Shown: piece by piece, positions 36,396-45,999 of the stretch
Numbering within the stretch: the first letter of the stretch is position 1
Layout of the letters: the number at the start of each line of letters is the position of its first letter
NCBI GenBank assembly: GCA_963762165.1
Contig: CAVXJN010000001.1
Span: 1 to 64,000, forward strand
DNA from: CAVXJN01 sp963762165
Lineage (GTDB): Bacteria; Pseudomonadota; Gammaproteobacteria; JASBUN01
Length of the DNA stretch: 64,000 nucleotides
Reading direction: 5' to 3'
Program-made: the position numbers and the translations under genes
The notes under the pieces: generated by a model
The model's database searches: none
Seen by the model: the letters and a program-made list of their open reading frames with translations, nothing else
What the model was told of the DNA's origin: nothing

Positions 36396-37098
36396 ACATC
36401 TTTTCTTTGATGCCCTTTCGCAGCAGCCACCAATTCACCGGGTAGCTGGTTGCAAAACCCGCGAACATGGCGATCTGCATCATGAACCAGAACACCGGAC
36501 TGGTCTTGTGCATTTCGTGGCCGAAAATTGCGAAGGTTGCGATCGCCATCCAGCCATACATGCCCACCTGCCAAGAGGTCAGCGACAACGTGTCGGCCTT
36601 GAATGCCGCTTTCAGTCCTTCTCCGGCTGACAGGTTGCCCATGGGTTTGATGGCGAAATATTGAAACGCGATGCCGAATGCGAATGCGAGGACGAAGTCC
36701 ACGGCCCAGGCACCGAAGATTTTCATTCCAAACAACGTGACCGGAACGAAGAATACGAACCATTCGGCACAAATGTCACCGAGCGAACAGCCGGCACCGC
36801 AGTGGGTTGCGCCTACCGCGACGCTTTGCCAGAACGGCTTGGTCTTTGCCGGCGGCTTCTCTCCGCGTTGCTTGGCCGCATGCATCGCCCGATGGGTCGA
36901 GAGCCGGCCAACGCGCAGATAGCCCCACAACGCGATCGGGCCGGCGTAAAGGGCAGTCAGGGGCCAGACCAGGTTCATGACCCACATGTGCTGGCGGTAA
37001 CCGCGCAATATGTCGAGCACAATCAAAGCAGCGCATAGGAACGCCAGCGCCAACGAAATCCAGGATATGACGATCAACCAGTGAGGATAGGCATCCAT
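36394..37098 (-). CDS. DUF4396 family membrane protein
   Basis: 234 residues with about six hydrophobic helices, starting MDAYPHWLIVISWISLALAF. The central block VGATHCGAGCSLGDICAEW is the hallmark of DUF4396, with three cysteines and a histidine near the membrane that could bind a metal. No catalytic domain is recognised. It is convergent with treY, its stop touching the T-run of the terminator, and stands apart from the small genes downstream. Function unknown. Confidence 0.85.
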   Translation of the reverse strand: MDAYPHWLIVISWISLALAFLCAALIVLDILRGYRQHMWVMNLVWPLTALYAGPIALWGYLRVGRLSTHRAMHAAKQRGEKPPAKTKPFWQSVAVGATHCGAGCSLGDICAEWFVFFVPVTLFGMKIFGAWAVDFVLAFAFGIAFQYFAIKPMGNLSAGEGLKAAFKADTLSLTSWQVGMYGWMAIATFAIFGHEMHKTSPVFWFMMQIAMFAGFATSYPVNWWLLRKGIKEKM

Positions 37099-37236
37099 GC
37101 CGCGTCTACCTTCGTATTGCGATTGCTGAGCGGGGTCCCGGCCCCATGCGTATTCAGTCTAGAGGCTCGGGCTCTCGGGACAACCGTAGGAAAATCGAAG
37201 CGCTACGCGCAAGACTGCACGGCGATGAGATTGGTG

Positions 37237-37267
37237 GCCGCGGCCGCCCAATTCCAGCGGCCGCGGC
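37237..37267 (-). terminator. GC-rich hairpin without U-tract after the 93-aa secreted protein
   Basis: Perfect 11-bp inverted repeat GCCGCGGCCGC / GCGGCCGCGGC with a 9-base loop, 8 bases after the stop codon of the small secreted protein. No T-run follows on either strand, so it is a hairpin-only terminator or an mRNA-stabilising end. Confidence 0.5.
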
Positions 37268-37275
37268 AGCGCGGA

Positions 37276-37557
37276 TCACTCACACTTGACGATCATGAGG
37301 GACTTCGGGCCGTTCTTGCGCATGGTGACCGGCACGTTGGAAAAGGTGCCGTTCGTATTGGACCACATTGCAGTCTTACCGGGACACAAGCGCGGTCCCA
37401 GCGATGTGCATTGTTCGACATGATCGGTACAACTCAACAGAAACCCCGGGCCGCCGGTTTTAAGTTGTACCCGGTACACGGCCGGTTGTTCTGCGGCGTG
37501 GGCGTACGCGGTAACGGTCAGTAACGCCAGCACCACCGCTGCAATTTTCATTCTCAT
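37276..37557 (-). CDS. Small secreted protein with four cysteines
   Basis: 93 residues with a clean Sec signal peptide (MRMKIAAVVLALLTVTAYAHA, cleavage after AHA). The mature part of about 72 residues has four cysteines (LLSCTDHVEQCTSLGPRLCPG and the final VKCE), which could form two disulfides in the periplasm. AAGGAG lies six bases before the ATG, making it a convincing gene. I do not recognise the family and no partner gene is obvious. Confidence 0.75.
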   Translation of the reverse strand: MRMKIAAVVLALLTVTAYAHAAEQPAVYRVQLKTGGPGFLLSCTDHVEQCTSLGPRLCPGKTAMWSNTNGTFSNVPVTMRKNGPKSLMIVKCE

Positions 37558-37691
37558 AAAGGGCTCCTTTTCTCGGACACCGCCATGCTAACGCAGACCG
37601 GATCCACACGTAGCGTACTGGATCACGAAATGGGATCCAGCCACCGGCGGGTACTTCGCTAGTCCTGGAGTATTTTCGAATCGTGCGCGGA

Positions 37692-37865
37692 TCAATATTT
37701 CATAATGACATAGAGCGCGTGAATGATCCCCGGGATATAACCCAATAGGGTGAGCAGGACGTTGAGCCAGAAGTGTCCTTTGAAGCCTACCTCCATAAAC
37801 ACGCCAACCGGCGGCAGTAGGATCGCAAGTATCACTTTGAATATGTCGGTTCCTGTGACAGGCAT
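37692..37865 (-). CDS. YqaE/Pmp3 family small membrane peptide
   Basis: 57 residues with two helices: FKVILAILLPPVGVFMEVGF and HFWLNVLLTLLGYIPGIIHALYV. The PPVGVF and GYIPGIIHA motifs define the Pmp3/UPF0057 family, linked to membrane potential and stress in fungi, plants and bacteria. ATG 37865 follows AAGGAG at 8 bases; the upstream in-frame ATG lacks a ribosome binding site. Expression under stress would be typical but cannot be shown. Confidence 0.92.
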   Translation of the reverse strand: MPVTGTDIFKVILAILLPPVGVFMEVGFKGHFWLNVLLTLLGYIPGIIHALYVIMKY

Positions 37866-37958
37866 GAAAACATCTCCTTGTATCGCCGGCAACTTGCGCG
37901 GCGCGCTTACCCCTCAAAACTAGGGCGGAATCAGGGAGATTCAAGCCAACATCTCGGG

Positions 37959-38330
37959 TTACTTGTTTTTCATACGCTCGGCCAAGTCAGCGAACGCCTT
38001 GTAGGTGCTGACCGTGCCGGGACCGCTGTCGGGGGCCGAACTCGGTGCCGGCTCGTCCAGATAACGGGCATGCTCGTTGTCATGGCAGTACAAGCACAGC
38101 AATTCCCAGTTGCTGCCGTCTTCCGGATTGTTGTCATGGTTATGGTCACGGTGATGAACCGTCAGCATCTGCAGGTTCTCACGGGTGAATTCGCGTCCGC
38201 AGCGACCGCACACCCAGGGGTATAACTTCAACGCCTGCTCGCGATAACCGCGCTCGCGCTGTTCGCGCTGGCGCTGTGCGTCGGCAACGATACGATCCAA
38301 TTTTTGTTGATCGGGTGTTTTCTTTCCCAT
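37959..38330 (-). CDS. HNH endonuclease-like protein (YajD family)
   Basis: 123 residues. A basic, helical N-terminus (DAQRQREQRERGYREQALKLY) precedes the HNH domain: zinc ligands CGRCG and CLYCH, and the catalytic VHHRDHNHDNNPEDGSNWE. This is the YajD-type standalone HNH, widespread in gammaproteobacteria and of unknown role. ATG 38330 lies downstream of GAGG. It is divergent from glgB. Confidence 0.9.
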   Translation of the reverse strand: MGKKTPDQQKLDRIVADAQRQREQRERGYREQALKLYPWVCGRCGREFTRENLQMLTVHHRDHNHDNNPEDGSNWELLCLYCHDNEHARYLDEPAPSSAPDSGPGTVSTYKAFADLAERMKNK

Positions 38331-38647
38331 CACTGCGATCCTCACCGACGTCGGGTAGCACTATACTGATACCGGTGGCGCATTCGGCTTTGTTCTACGC
38401 CTTGGCTCGGCGTCTGCAGACGGCAATGCGCCGGTTGCATTCTAGCGTCTCGGCGGCGCCCCGTGCAGAGCAACGCGGCACGGCGCCTTGTTTGCCTGCA
38501 GATTGTTGCCTAGAGTGGGGACAGGTGCCGTCTCTTCCAGGCGGGCGCCAGTTCGAAGCAGCACACTCGCGCACGGTTGCACCGACTTTCAAAGTTCGGC
38601 GTAACCCTCTGTTTTCCTTAACCCGCGCAAATCTGCGGAGACTCCAT
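38331..38647. promoter_or_regulatory. Divergent region between HNH gene and glgB
   Basis: About 317 bases without a gene. CTATACTGATA at 38361-38371 is a good sigma70/sigmaS -10 element in the glgB direction, with no clear -35. The open frame that reads through this region into glgB from 38276 starts inside the divergent HNH gene and shows no GlgB homology before residue 125, so it is leader rather than protein. Confidence 0.4.
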
Positions 38648-40588
38648 ATGCTGCGTCCAGCAAACGCTTCGACGCCCCCGGTTCGGCACGATGTGAGCCT
38701 GCTCGGCGAGCAGGACATCTATCTGTTCAAGCAAGGCAGCCACCACCGGCTCTATGAGAACCTCGGATCCCACCTTATGAACGTGGATGGCGATCCAGGG
38801 GTATTGTTTGCCGTCTGGGCGCCTAACGCCGAGTCCGTGTCGGTCGTCGGCGACTTCAACGACTGGACGCCGGGTTCCCATCCGCTGCGCCAGCGCAGCG
38901 ACGACTCCGGAATCTGGGAAGGTTTCATCCCCGGCTTGGGCAACGGCACGCTTTACAAATATTTCCTGCACTCCCGTCTACACGGGTTTCAGGTGGCGAA
39001 GGGCGATCCGTTCGCGTTCCGCTGGGAAACGCCTCCCCAGACTGCGTCCATGGTCTGGGACCTGAAATACGAATGGCACGACGAGGAATGGATGCGCCAG
39101 CGCGTAGCGCGCAACGCACTCGATGCGCCGATGAGCACGTATGAAGTGCATACCGGCTCGTGGCGGCGCGTCCCTGAGGACAACAACCGCTCACTGAGTT
39201 ACCGCGAACTAGGCGATCAACTTACCGATTACGCCCATCACATGGGTTTTACGCACGTAGAGTGCATGCCGGTGATGGAACACCCCTTTTACGGCTCGTG
39301 GGGCTACCAGACCACGGGCCTGTTCGCGCCCACCTCGCGGTTCGGTGATCCGCAGGATTTCATGTACCTCATCGACCGGCTGCACCAGAAGAATATTGGC
39401 GTGATCCTAGACTGGGTGCCTTCCCATTTCCCCAGTGACGAACACGGGCTGGTGTATTTCGACGGTACCAATCTATTCGAACATGCAGACCCCAAACGCG
39501 GCTTTCATCCGGAATGGAACAGTTATATCTATAACTACGGCCGCAACGAGGTGCGTGCAATTCTGATCAGCAGCGCCCTGTTCTGGCTCGACAAGTATCA
39601 CGCCGACGGCCTGCGGGTGGATGCAGTGGCCTCGATGTTGTACCTCGACTATGCCCGCCAGCCCGGTGAATGGATCCCCAACGAATTCGGCGGCAACGAA
39701 GATGTCGAAGCCGTTGGCTTTCTGCGTAGTCTCAACGAGGCTGTCTACCGCGACCATCCGGGAACCCAGACCATCGCCGAGGAATCGACCGCCTGGCCAA
39801 TGGTGTCGCGGCCGGTGTATCTGGGCGGATTGGGTTTCGGCATGAAATGGAAAATGGGATGGATGCACGACACCCTGCGCTATTTTCAGCAAGATCCGAT
39901 CTACCGCCGCTACCACCAGGAAGAACTGACCTTCAGCATCTGGTATGCGTTCACCGAAAACTACGTACTGCCCCTGTCCCACGACGAAGTCGTGTACGGC
40001 AAGGGGTCATTGTTCAACAAGATGCCGGGAGACGATTGGCACAAGCTTGCAAATCTGCGCGCGTTGTTCGGTTTCATGTACAGCCACCCCGGCAAGAAAC
40101 TGCTGTTCATGGGCGGGGAATTCGGCCAGCGTGGCGAGTGGAACCACGACAGCAGCCTGGAGTGGCATCTGTTAGACCAGCCCGGGCACGAGGGGTTGCA
40201 GAAATGGGTGCGCGATTTGAACCATTTCTATCGCGACGAGCCGGCAATGCATCAACTCGATTTCGAGGCGGAAGGCTACGAATGGATCGACTTCCACGAC
40301 GCCGAGAACAGCGTCCTGAGCTACCTGCGCAAGGGGCGGGAGCCCGACGAACAGATCCTGGTGGTCTGTAATCTGACCCCTGTGCCACGAACCAATTATG
40401 CGGTCGGCGTTCCCGAACCCGGCTGGTGGCGGGAAATCCTGAACAGCGACGCCGAGATCTACGGCGGCGCCGGAAACGGCAATTCCGGTGGCACTGAATC
40501 GGCGCCGATACCGGCCCAGGGGCGCTATCATTCGATCTATCTCACCCTCCCCCCCTTGAGCGTATTATTTTTCAAACGCCAGAACTGA
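38648..40588 (+). CDS. glgB: 1,4-alpha-glucan branching enzyme
   Basis: 646 residues, GH13_9. CBM48 domain (FAVWAPNAESVSVVGDFNDW), barrel with nucleophile Asp in DGLRVDAVASMLYLDY (about 320), acid/base Glu in TIAEESTAWP (about 376) and Asp in LPLSHDEVVYGKGS. It introduces alpha-1,6 branches. ATG 38648 has GGAG at 7 bases and drops the extra N-terminal domain found in four-domain GlgBs, giving the shorter three-domain form. It is first of glgB-glgE-treS/pep2-malQ, the normal branching partner of GlgE. Confidence 0.95.
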   Translation: MLRPANASTPPVRHDVSLLGEQDIYLFKQGSHHRLYENLGSHLMNVDGDPGVLFAVWAPNAESVSVVGDFNDWTPGSHPLRQRSDDSGIWEGFIPGLGNGTLYKYFLHSRLHGFQVAKGDPFAFRWETPPQTASMVWDLKYEWHDEEWMRQRVARNALDAPMSTYEVHTGSWRRVPEDNNRSLSYRELGDQLTDYAHHMGFTHVECMPVMEHPFYGSWGYQTTGLFAPTSRFGDPQDFMYLIDRLHQKNIGVILDWVPSHFPSDEHGLVYFDGTNLFEHADPKRGFHPEWNSYIYNYGRNEVRAILISSALFWLDKYHADGLRVDAVASMLYLDYARQPGEWIPNEFGGNEDVEAVGFLRSLNEAVYRDHPGTQTIAEESTAWPMVSRPVYLGGLGFGMKWKMGWMHDTLRYFQQDPIYRRYHQEELTFSIWYAFTENYVLPLSHDEVVYGKGSLFNKMPGDDWHKLANLRALFGFMYSHPGKKLLFMGGEFGQRGEWNHDSSLEWHLLDQPGHEGLQKWVRDLNHFYRDEPAMHQLDFEAEGYEWIDFHDAENSVLSYLRKGREPDEQILVVCNLTPVPRTNYAVGVPEPGWWREILNSDAEIYGGAGNGNSGGTESAPIPAQGRYHSIYLTLPPLSVLFFKRQN

Positions 40589-40615
40589 CGGTCACGACAG
40601 GAGCGGAATACAGTC

Positions 40616-42613
40616 ATGTCGCGTAGCGATTTCGACGGCCGTCGGCGGGCGGTTCTGGAAGATTTGCAGCCCAGCGTCGACCGTGGGCGGTTTCCAATCA
40701 AGCGCGTGTTGGGCGAACAGGTGGTGGTAGAGACCAGCGCTTTTACCGACGGCCATGATCAATTGCGGGTCATGCTGCAGTACAAGCATGAAAACGACCA
40801 GGACTGGTCCGAAGTCGAGATGGTTCCCCTGTACAATGACCGCTGGCAGGCGGCATTCGCGGTCACGCAGTTGGGCCGTTATCGCTATGGCGTCGTCGCA
40901 TGGGTGGATACGTTCGAATCCTGGCACCACGAGCTGGCGCGGCGGGTTCAGGACGAAGACATCGCTGTCGCGTTGCTGACGGGTGCCGAGTTGGTGGGGG
41001 CAGCGAGCAAACGCGCCAAGGGAACGGTGCGCAAGCAGCTCGCGGACTGGTCGGCGCGCTTGGCGGACAAGAACGTCGACATCCATGAACGCAAATCGTT
41101 GGCGCTCAGCGAACTGCTGATCGGCGCCATGTCGTGCTATCCGGATCGGACGTTCGCAACTAAATACGAAACCCGACACGAAGTCGTGGTCGATCCCGAA
41201 CGGGCGCGATTCAGCGCATGGTATGAGTTGTTCCCGCGCTCATGCACGGCCCAGGCCGGACGCCACGGAACTTTCCGCGACTGCATTTCCCGTCTCGGCG
41301 AGGTGGCCGCGATGGGCTTTGACGTGCTGTACTTTCCGCCTATACACCCGATCGGCACCAGCAACCGTAAAGGCCGCAACAACTCGCTGATCGCGGAACC
41401 GGATGACACCGGCAGTCCGTGGGCAATCGGCAACCAGGATGGCGGTCACAAGGCAATCCATCCCGACCTTGGCACGCTGGATGATTTCCGCGAGCTGGTC
41501 GACCAGGCGCGCGGACTCGGCATCGAAGTGGCGTTGGACATCGCGTTCCAATGTTCGCCGGACCATCCCTATGTCAAACAACATCCGGAATGGTTTCGCT
41601 GGCGCGCTGACGGCAGCGTCCAATATGCGGAAAATCCGCCCAAGAAGTACCAGGACATCTATCCGCTGAATTTCGACAGTTCCGACTGGCAAGCTTTATG
41701 GCAGGAGCTCAAGAGTATCTTCTGCTATTGGATTGACAACGGCGTACGCATCTTCCGAGTCGACAATCCCCATACCAAACCGTTTCCGTTTTGGGAATGG
41801 GTTATCAACGAAATCAAAGGCGAGCATCCGGACGTGATTTTTCTGGCCGAAGCGTTTTCAAGGCCGAAGGTCATGTACCGGCTGGCGAAAGGCGGATTCA
41901 GTCAGTCATATACCTACTTTACCTGGCGCAACACCAAGTGGGAGCTTACGCAATATCTCACTGAGCTCACCAAGACCGACGTCAGGGAATACTTTCGGCC
42001 GAATTTTTGGCCCAATACGCCCGATATACTGCACGCCTATCTGCAGTTTGGCGGACGCGCCGCATTTATGACCCGGGCGGTGTTGGCGGCAACGCTGACC
42101 TCCAACTACGGCATCTACGGTCCGGCGTTCGAGCTATTGGAAGCGGAACCGCGGGAAGCCGGAAGCGAAGAATATCGAGACTCGGAAAAGTATCAGATTC
42201 GGCATTGGCAAACCGACCGCGCCGACAGCCTGCGCGGGCTGCTGACCCGCCTCAATCACATTCGCCGTGACAACAGTGCGCTGCAGCAGGACTGGAACCT
42301 GGAATTCTATCCGGTCGATAACGACGAGATCATCTGTTACGGCAAATGGAGCGAAGACGAGTCCAATACGGTCATCGTCCTGGTCAATCTCGATCCCTAT
42401 CATAAGCAGTCCGGCTGGGTGACGCTACCCGCGGAAGAACTCGGCATCGACGTCGGGCATCCATACCAGATGCATGATCTGCTGACCGGCGCACGCTACC
42501 TGTGGAACGGCGGACGCAACTACATCGAGCTCGGTCCGGACACCGGTCAGGCGCACATCTTCCGTTTGCTGCGCCACGTCCGCACCGAGCATGACTTCGA
42601 ATACTTCTTTTAA
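40616..42613 (+). CDS. glgE: Alpha-1,4-glucan:maltose-1-phosphate maltosyltransferase
   Basis: 665 residues, GH13_3. N-terminal beta domain, then FSAWYELFPRS, VLYFPPIHPIGTSNRKGRNN, nucleophile Asp in IFRVDNPHTKPFPFWEW (about 381) and Glu in IFLAEAFSRPKVMYRLAKGG (about 410), with FSQSYTYFTWRN: all hallmarks of GlgE. It extends alpha-glucan using maltose-1-phosphate. An AGGAG ribosome binding site precedes the ATG. Its donor should come from the maltokinase part of the next gene. Confidence 0.96.
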   Translation: MSRSDFDGRRRAVLEDLQPSVDRGRFPIKRVLGEQVVVETSAFTDGHDQLRVMLQYKHENDQDWSEVEMVPLYNDRWQAAFAVTQLGRYRYGVVAWVDTFESWHHELARRVQDEDIAVALLTGAELVGAASKRAKGTVRKQLADWSARLADKNVDIHERKSLALSELLIGAMSCYPDRTFATKYETRHEVVVDPERARFSAWYELFPRSCTAQAGRHGTFRDCISRLGEVAAMGFDVLYFPPIHPIGTSNRKGRNNSLIAEPDDTGSPWAIGNQDGGHKAIHPDLGTLDDFRELVDQARGLGIEVALDIAFQCSPDHPYVKQHPEWFRWRADGSVQYAENPPKKYQDIYPLNFDSSDWQALWQELKSIFCYWIDNGVRIFRVDNPHTKPFPFWEWVINEIKGEHPDVIFLAEAFSRPKVMYRLAKGGFSQSYTYFTWRNTKWELTQYLTELTKTDVREYFRPNFWPNTPDILHAYLQFGGRAAFMTRAVLAATLTSNYGIYGPAFELLEAEPREAGSEEYRDSEKYQIRHWQTDRADSLRGLLTRLNHIRRDNSALQQDWNLEFYPVDNDEIICYGKWSEDESNTVIVLVNLDPYHKQSGWVTLPAEELGIDVGHPYQMHDLLTGARYLWNGGRNYIELGPDTGQAHIFRLLRHVRTEHDFEYFF

Positions 42614-42643
42614 TCCACGATTTTGACTGAGCGGGAATCAAGT

Positions 42644-45600
42644 ATGCCGGATAGCGTCGAGGAATATTCCTGGGAAAACGATCCCCTGTGGTACAAAGAC
42701 GCAATTATCTACCAATTGCACGTCAAGGCTTTCTTCGATACCGACAACGACGGCAGCGGCGATTTTGCCGGCCTGACACAGAAGCTCGACTACGTACGCG
42801 ATCTCGGCGTCAATACACTGTGGCTGCTGCCGTTCTACCCGTCGCCGATGCGGGACGACGGATACGACATTTCCGACTATCGCAACATCTACAGCGCCTA
42901 CGGAACCCGCGCGGATTTTCGCCGCTTTGTGCGTGAGGCACACAAGCGCGGTCTGAAGATAATCACCGAACTGGTGATCAACCATACTTCGGATCAGCAC
43001 CCCTGGTTTCAGGCAGCGCGTCACGCACCCCCCGGCTCTCCCAAGCGCGACTTCTACGTCTGGAGTGATGATGACAGCAAGTTTCCCGAAACCCGCATCA
43101 TCTTCTCCGACACCGAATCGTCCAACTGGGCCTGGGATCCGGTCGCCAAAGCCTATTACTGGCACCGGTTCTTTTCCCACCAACCCGACTTGAACCACAA
43201 CAACCCGCAGGTGGTAAAGGCTGTCACCCGCGTGATGCGATTCTGGCTCGACCAGGGTGTGGACGGCCTGCGCCTGGACGCGATTCCGTACCTTTGTGTC
43301 CGGGACGGCACCAACAACGAGAATCTTCCCGAAACCCATGCCGTGATCCGACAAATGCGCGCCGCAGTGGACGCCCATTATCAGAACCGCATGTTCCTGG
43401 CTGAAGCCAACCAGTGGCCCGAAGACGTTCGCGAATATTTCGGTAACGCCGACGAATGCCACATGGCCTACCATTTCCCACTCATGCCGCGTATGTACAT
43501 GGCCGTGGCCCAGGAAGACCGCCACCCTATCGTCGAAATCATGGAGCAGACGCCGGACATTCCGGACAACTGCCAATGGGCCGTGTTCCTGCGCAATCAC
43601 GACGAACTCACGCTGGAAATGGTGACCGATCGTGAACGCGATTACATGTATGAACAATACGCCAGTGACCGGCGCATGCGCGTCAATGTCGGCATCCGCC
43701 GGCGCCTCGCGCCGCTGATGGACAACGACCCGGCGAAAATTCAGCTCATGAACAGCCTGCTGATGTCCATGCCGGGGGCTCCGATCGTCTATTACGGCGA
43801 TGAGATCGGCATGGGCGACAATTTTTATCTCGGCGACCGCAATGGCGTGCGCACGCCCATGCAGTGGAGTCCCGACCGCAATGGCGGCTTTTCCAAAGCC
43901 GATCCGCAGCGGTTGTATCTGCCACCCATCATGGACCCGATCTACGGCTACGAATCGGTGAACGTCGAGGCACAGAGCCGCGACCGGTCTTCCCTGTTGA
44001 ACTGGATGAAGCGCATGATTGCGGTACGCAAGGCGCACCGCGCCTTCGGCCGTGGCACGCTGGAGTTTCTGCGGCCGGGAAACCGCAAGATACTGGCCTA
44101 TTTTCGCGTTTATGAGGGAGAAACAGTATTGTGCGTGGCCAATCTGTCGCGTAATGCGCAACCGGTTGAACTGGATTTGGCTCGCTACAAGGCCCACGTG
44201 CCCATCGAGATGCTGGGACATACGCCTTTCCCGCCCATCGGTGATCTGCCCTATCTACTGACCTTGCCCGGCTATGGTGTGTATTGGTTCCAACTGACGC
44301 AAAAGGCGGAAGAGCCCGCTTGGCATGAGGAGATGTTGCCGCCGCCGGATTTGCCCGTACTGGTATTGATCGACCAATGGCGCAGCTTCTTCGCCGACCA
44401 GGTGGATGAATCCCGGCAACAGTCGGCGCAGAAACTACGAGATCAATTCGAACAGCGGATCGTGCCGGCATTTCTGGCAACACAGCGCTGGTTTGCGGCC
44501 AAAGGCGCCGGCATTGAACACACTGCGATCAAGGCCCATTCGCAATGGTCCCGCGACGGACACAGCTGGCTGCTGTCGACAATCGAAGTGCGCACGGAGC
44601 AAAGCACTGAAACGTATTTCCTGCCATTGGCGATGCTTTGGCAGGACAGCGACGACGTCGTGCGCCCGTTGCTCCCTTCAACCTTGGCGAAGATACGGCA
44701 AAAAGCGAGAGTCGGTATTCTGTGCGATGGCTTTTCTGATTCTGCATTTTGTTCCGCCATAATCGAGGCCATGGGGGAAGGCTTGGAAGTGCCATTCGCC
44801 GACGGTACGCTGCACTTCAACGCCACCGAGTCCTACCAGGCACTGGTTTCCTCGGCCACCCGCGATCTGGAGGTGCGCCGCCCCCGATCCGAAGGAAGCA
44901 ACACGGCGGTAATCGTCGGTGAAGAACTGTTCCTGAAAGGCTACCGTCGTCTGCGTGCCGGTGTGAATCCGGAAGTGGAAATCGGGCGCTTCCTTAGTGA
45001 GGTATCGCCGTTCGCGAACATCATTCCGGTAGCGGGTTCGCTGGAGTACCGCAGCGCCGACGGTGCGCCCATGACCCTCGCGTTGCTGCAGGGATTCGTA
45101 TCCAACCAGGGTGACGCCTGGAACTTTACCCTGGACTACCTGGAGCGATTCCTGGAGCAGTGCCTGGTGAAATCGCCCGAGCAGTTGGTAGCCGACGGCG
45201 TTACCCATACCAACTATTTGGTGCTGCTCAATCGGCTCGGCCAACGTACCGGCGAGCTGCACGGCGCGCTCGCCAAACGGACCGGCGACCCGGCGTTTGA
45301 TCCGGAACCGATCGACAGTGCGGATCTGCAGCGTTGGCGCCGGACACTGCACGCCGATCTCGACCGCACGCTGGAATCGCTACGCGGTGATCGGGTCCCC
45401 GCCGAGTTGCAAGATCTGGTCCTGGAGGTGCTGCGGGCGGAACAGGCGCTACGCAACGGCATCGAGGAGGCGACCGCACAACCGGTAACGGCGGTGAAGA
45501 CACGTCATCACGGCGACTACCATCTCGGACAAGTACTTGTCTCGGAAAACGATTTCATCATCATCGATTTCGAGGGTGAACCGGAGCGGGCGCTGGACGA

Positions 45601-45961
45601 ACGCCGCGCCAAGCACTCCGCGCTGCGCGATGTGGCAGGTATGCTGCGGTCGTTCGACTATGCGGCGCATACCGCATTGTTGCGCGCGACCGCGGAGCGT
45701 CCGGACGACATTTCGGGGCTGGAGCCATTTGCCAATGACTGGCGATTGCACGCATCCGAATCATTTCTCGCCGGCTACCGCGCTGCCGCGCAAGGTTGTC
45801 CGGTGCTACCCGATGATGAGCAGGAGGCCGAGCGCCTGATCGAGCTTTTCCTGCTCGAGAAAGTTCTGTACGAAATCAATTATGAGATGAACAATCGCCC
45901 GGATTGGCTGTCGATCCCTTTGCGCGGACTATTGGCTTTGTTGGACGACATCGGGCCTTGA
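42644..45961 (+). CDS. treS: Trehalose synthase / maltokinase fusion (TreS-Pep2)
   Basis: 1105 residues. The TreS half (1-560) is GH13_16: YKDAIIYQLHVKAFFD, DGLRLDAIPYL (Asp about 206), FLAEANQWPEDV (Glu about 251), FLRNHDELTLEMV. The C-terminal half (about 590-1105) is a maltokinase with an aminoglycoside-phosphotransferase-like fold: WFAAKG near its start, HHGDYHLGQVL for the catalytic loop and IIDFEGEPER for the metal-binding Asp. The fusion interconverts trehalose and maltose and phosphorylates maltose to maltose-1-phosphate for GlgE. ATG 44 bases after glgE's end region (42644) was chosen over a TTG at 42623 because GCGGGAA lies at good distance. Confidence 0.95.
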   Translation: MPDSVEEYSWENDPLWYKDAIIYQLHVKAFFDTDNDGSGDFAGLTQKLDYVRDLGVNTLWLLPFYPSPMRDDGYDISDYRNIYSAYGTRADFRRFVREAHKRGLKIITELVINHTSDQHPWFQAARHAPPGSPKRDFYVWSDDDSKFPETRIIFSDTESSNWAWDPVAKAYYWHRFFSHQPDLNHNNPQVVKAVTRVMRFWLDQGVDGLRLDAIPYLCVRDGTNNENLPETHAVIRQMRAAVDAHYQNRMFLAEANQWPEDVREYFGNADECHMAYHFPLMPRMYMAVAQEDRHPIVEIMEQTPDIPDNCQWAVFLRNHDELTLEMVTDRERDYMYEQYASDRRMRVNVGIRRRLAPLMDNDPAKIQLMNSLLMSMPGAPIVYYGDEIGMGDNFYLGDRNGVRTPMQWSPDRNGGFSKADPQRLYLPPIMDPIYGYESVNVEAQSRDRSSLLNWMKRMIAVRKAHRAFGRGTLEFLRPGNRKILAYFRVYEGETVLCVANLSRNAQPVELDLARYKAHVPIEMLGHTPFPPIGDLPYLLTLPGYGVYWFQLTQKAEEPAWHEEMLPPPDLPVLVLIDQWRSFFADQVDESRQQSAQKLRDQFEQRIVPAFLATQRWFAAKGAGIEHTAIKAHSQWSRDGHSWLLSTIEVRTEQSTETYFLPLAMLWQDSDDVVRPLLPSTLAKIRQKARVGILCDGFSDSAFCSAIIEAMGEGLEVPFADGTLHFNATESYQALVSSATRDLEVRRPRSEGSNTAVIVGEELFLKGYRRLRAGVNPEVEIGRFLSEVSPFANIIPVAGSLEYRSADGAPMTLALLQGFVSNQGDAWNFTLDYLERFLEQCLVKSPEQLVADGVTHTNYLVLLNRLGQRTGELHGALAKRTGDPAFDPEPIDSADLQRWRRTLHADLDRTLESLRGDRVPAELQDLVLEVLRAEQALRNGIEEATAQPVTAVKTRHHGDYHLGQVLVSENDFIIIDFEGEPERALDERRAKHSALRDVAGMLRSFDYAAHTALLRATAERPDDISGLEPFANDWRLHASESFLAGYRAAAQGCPVLPDDEQEAERLIELFLLEKVLYEINYEMNNRPDWLSIPLRGLLALLDDIGP

Positions 45962-45999
45962 GTCGGAATCGCGCTTGTGCGCGCACGCAGCCAACGAGC

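Noticed and set aside
42638..44221. 527-codon minus-strand frame
   Set aside because: Antisense to the TreS half of the fusion; a codon-usage shadow of a GC-rich gene.
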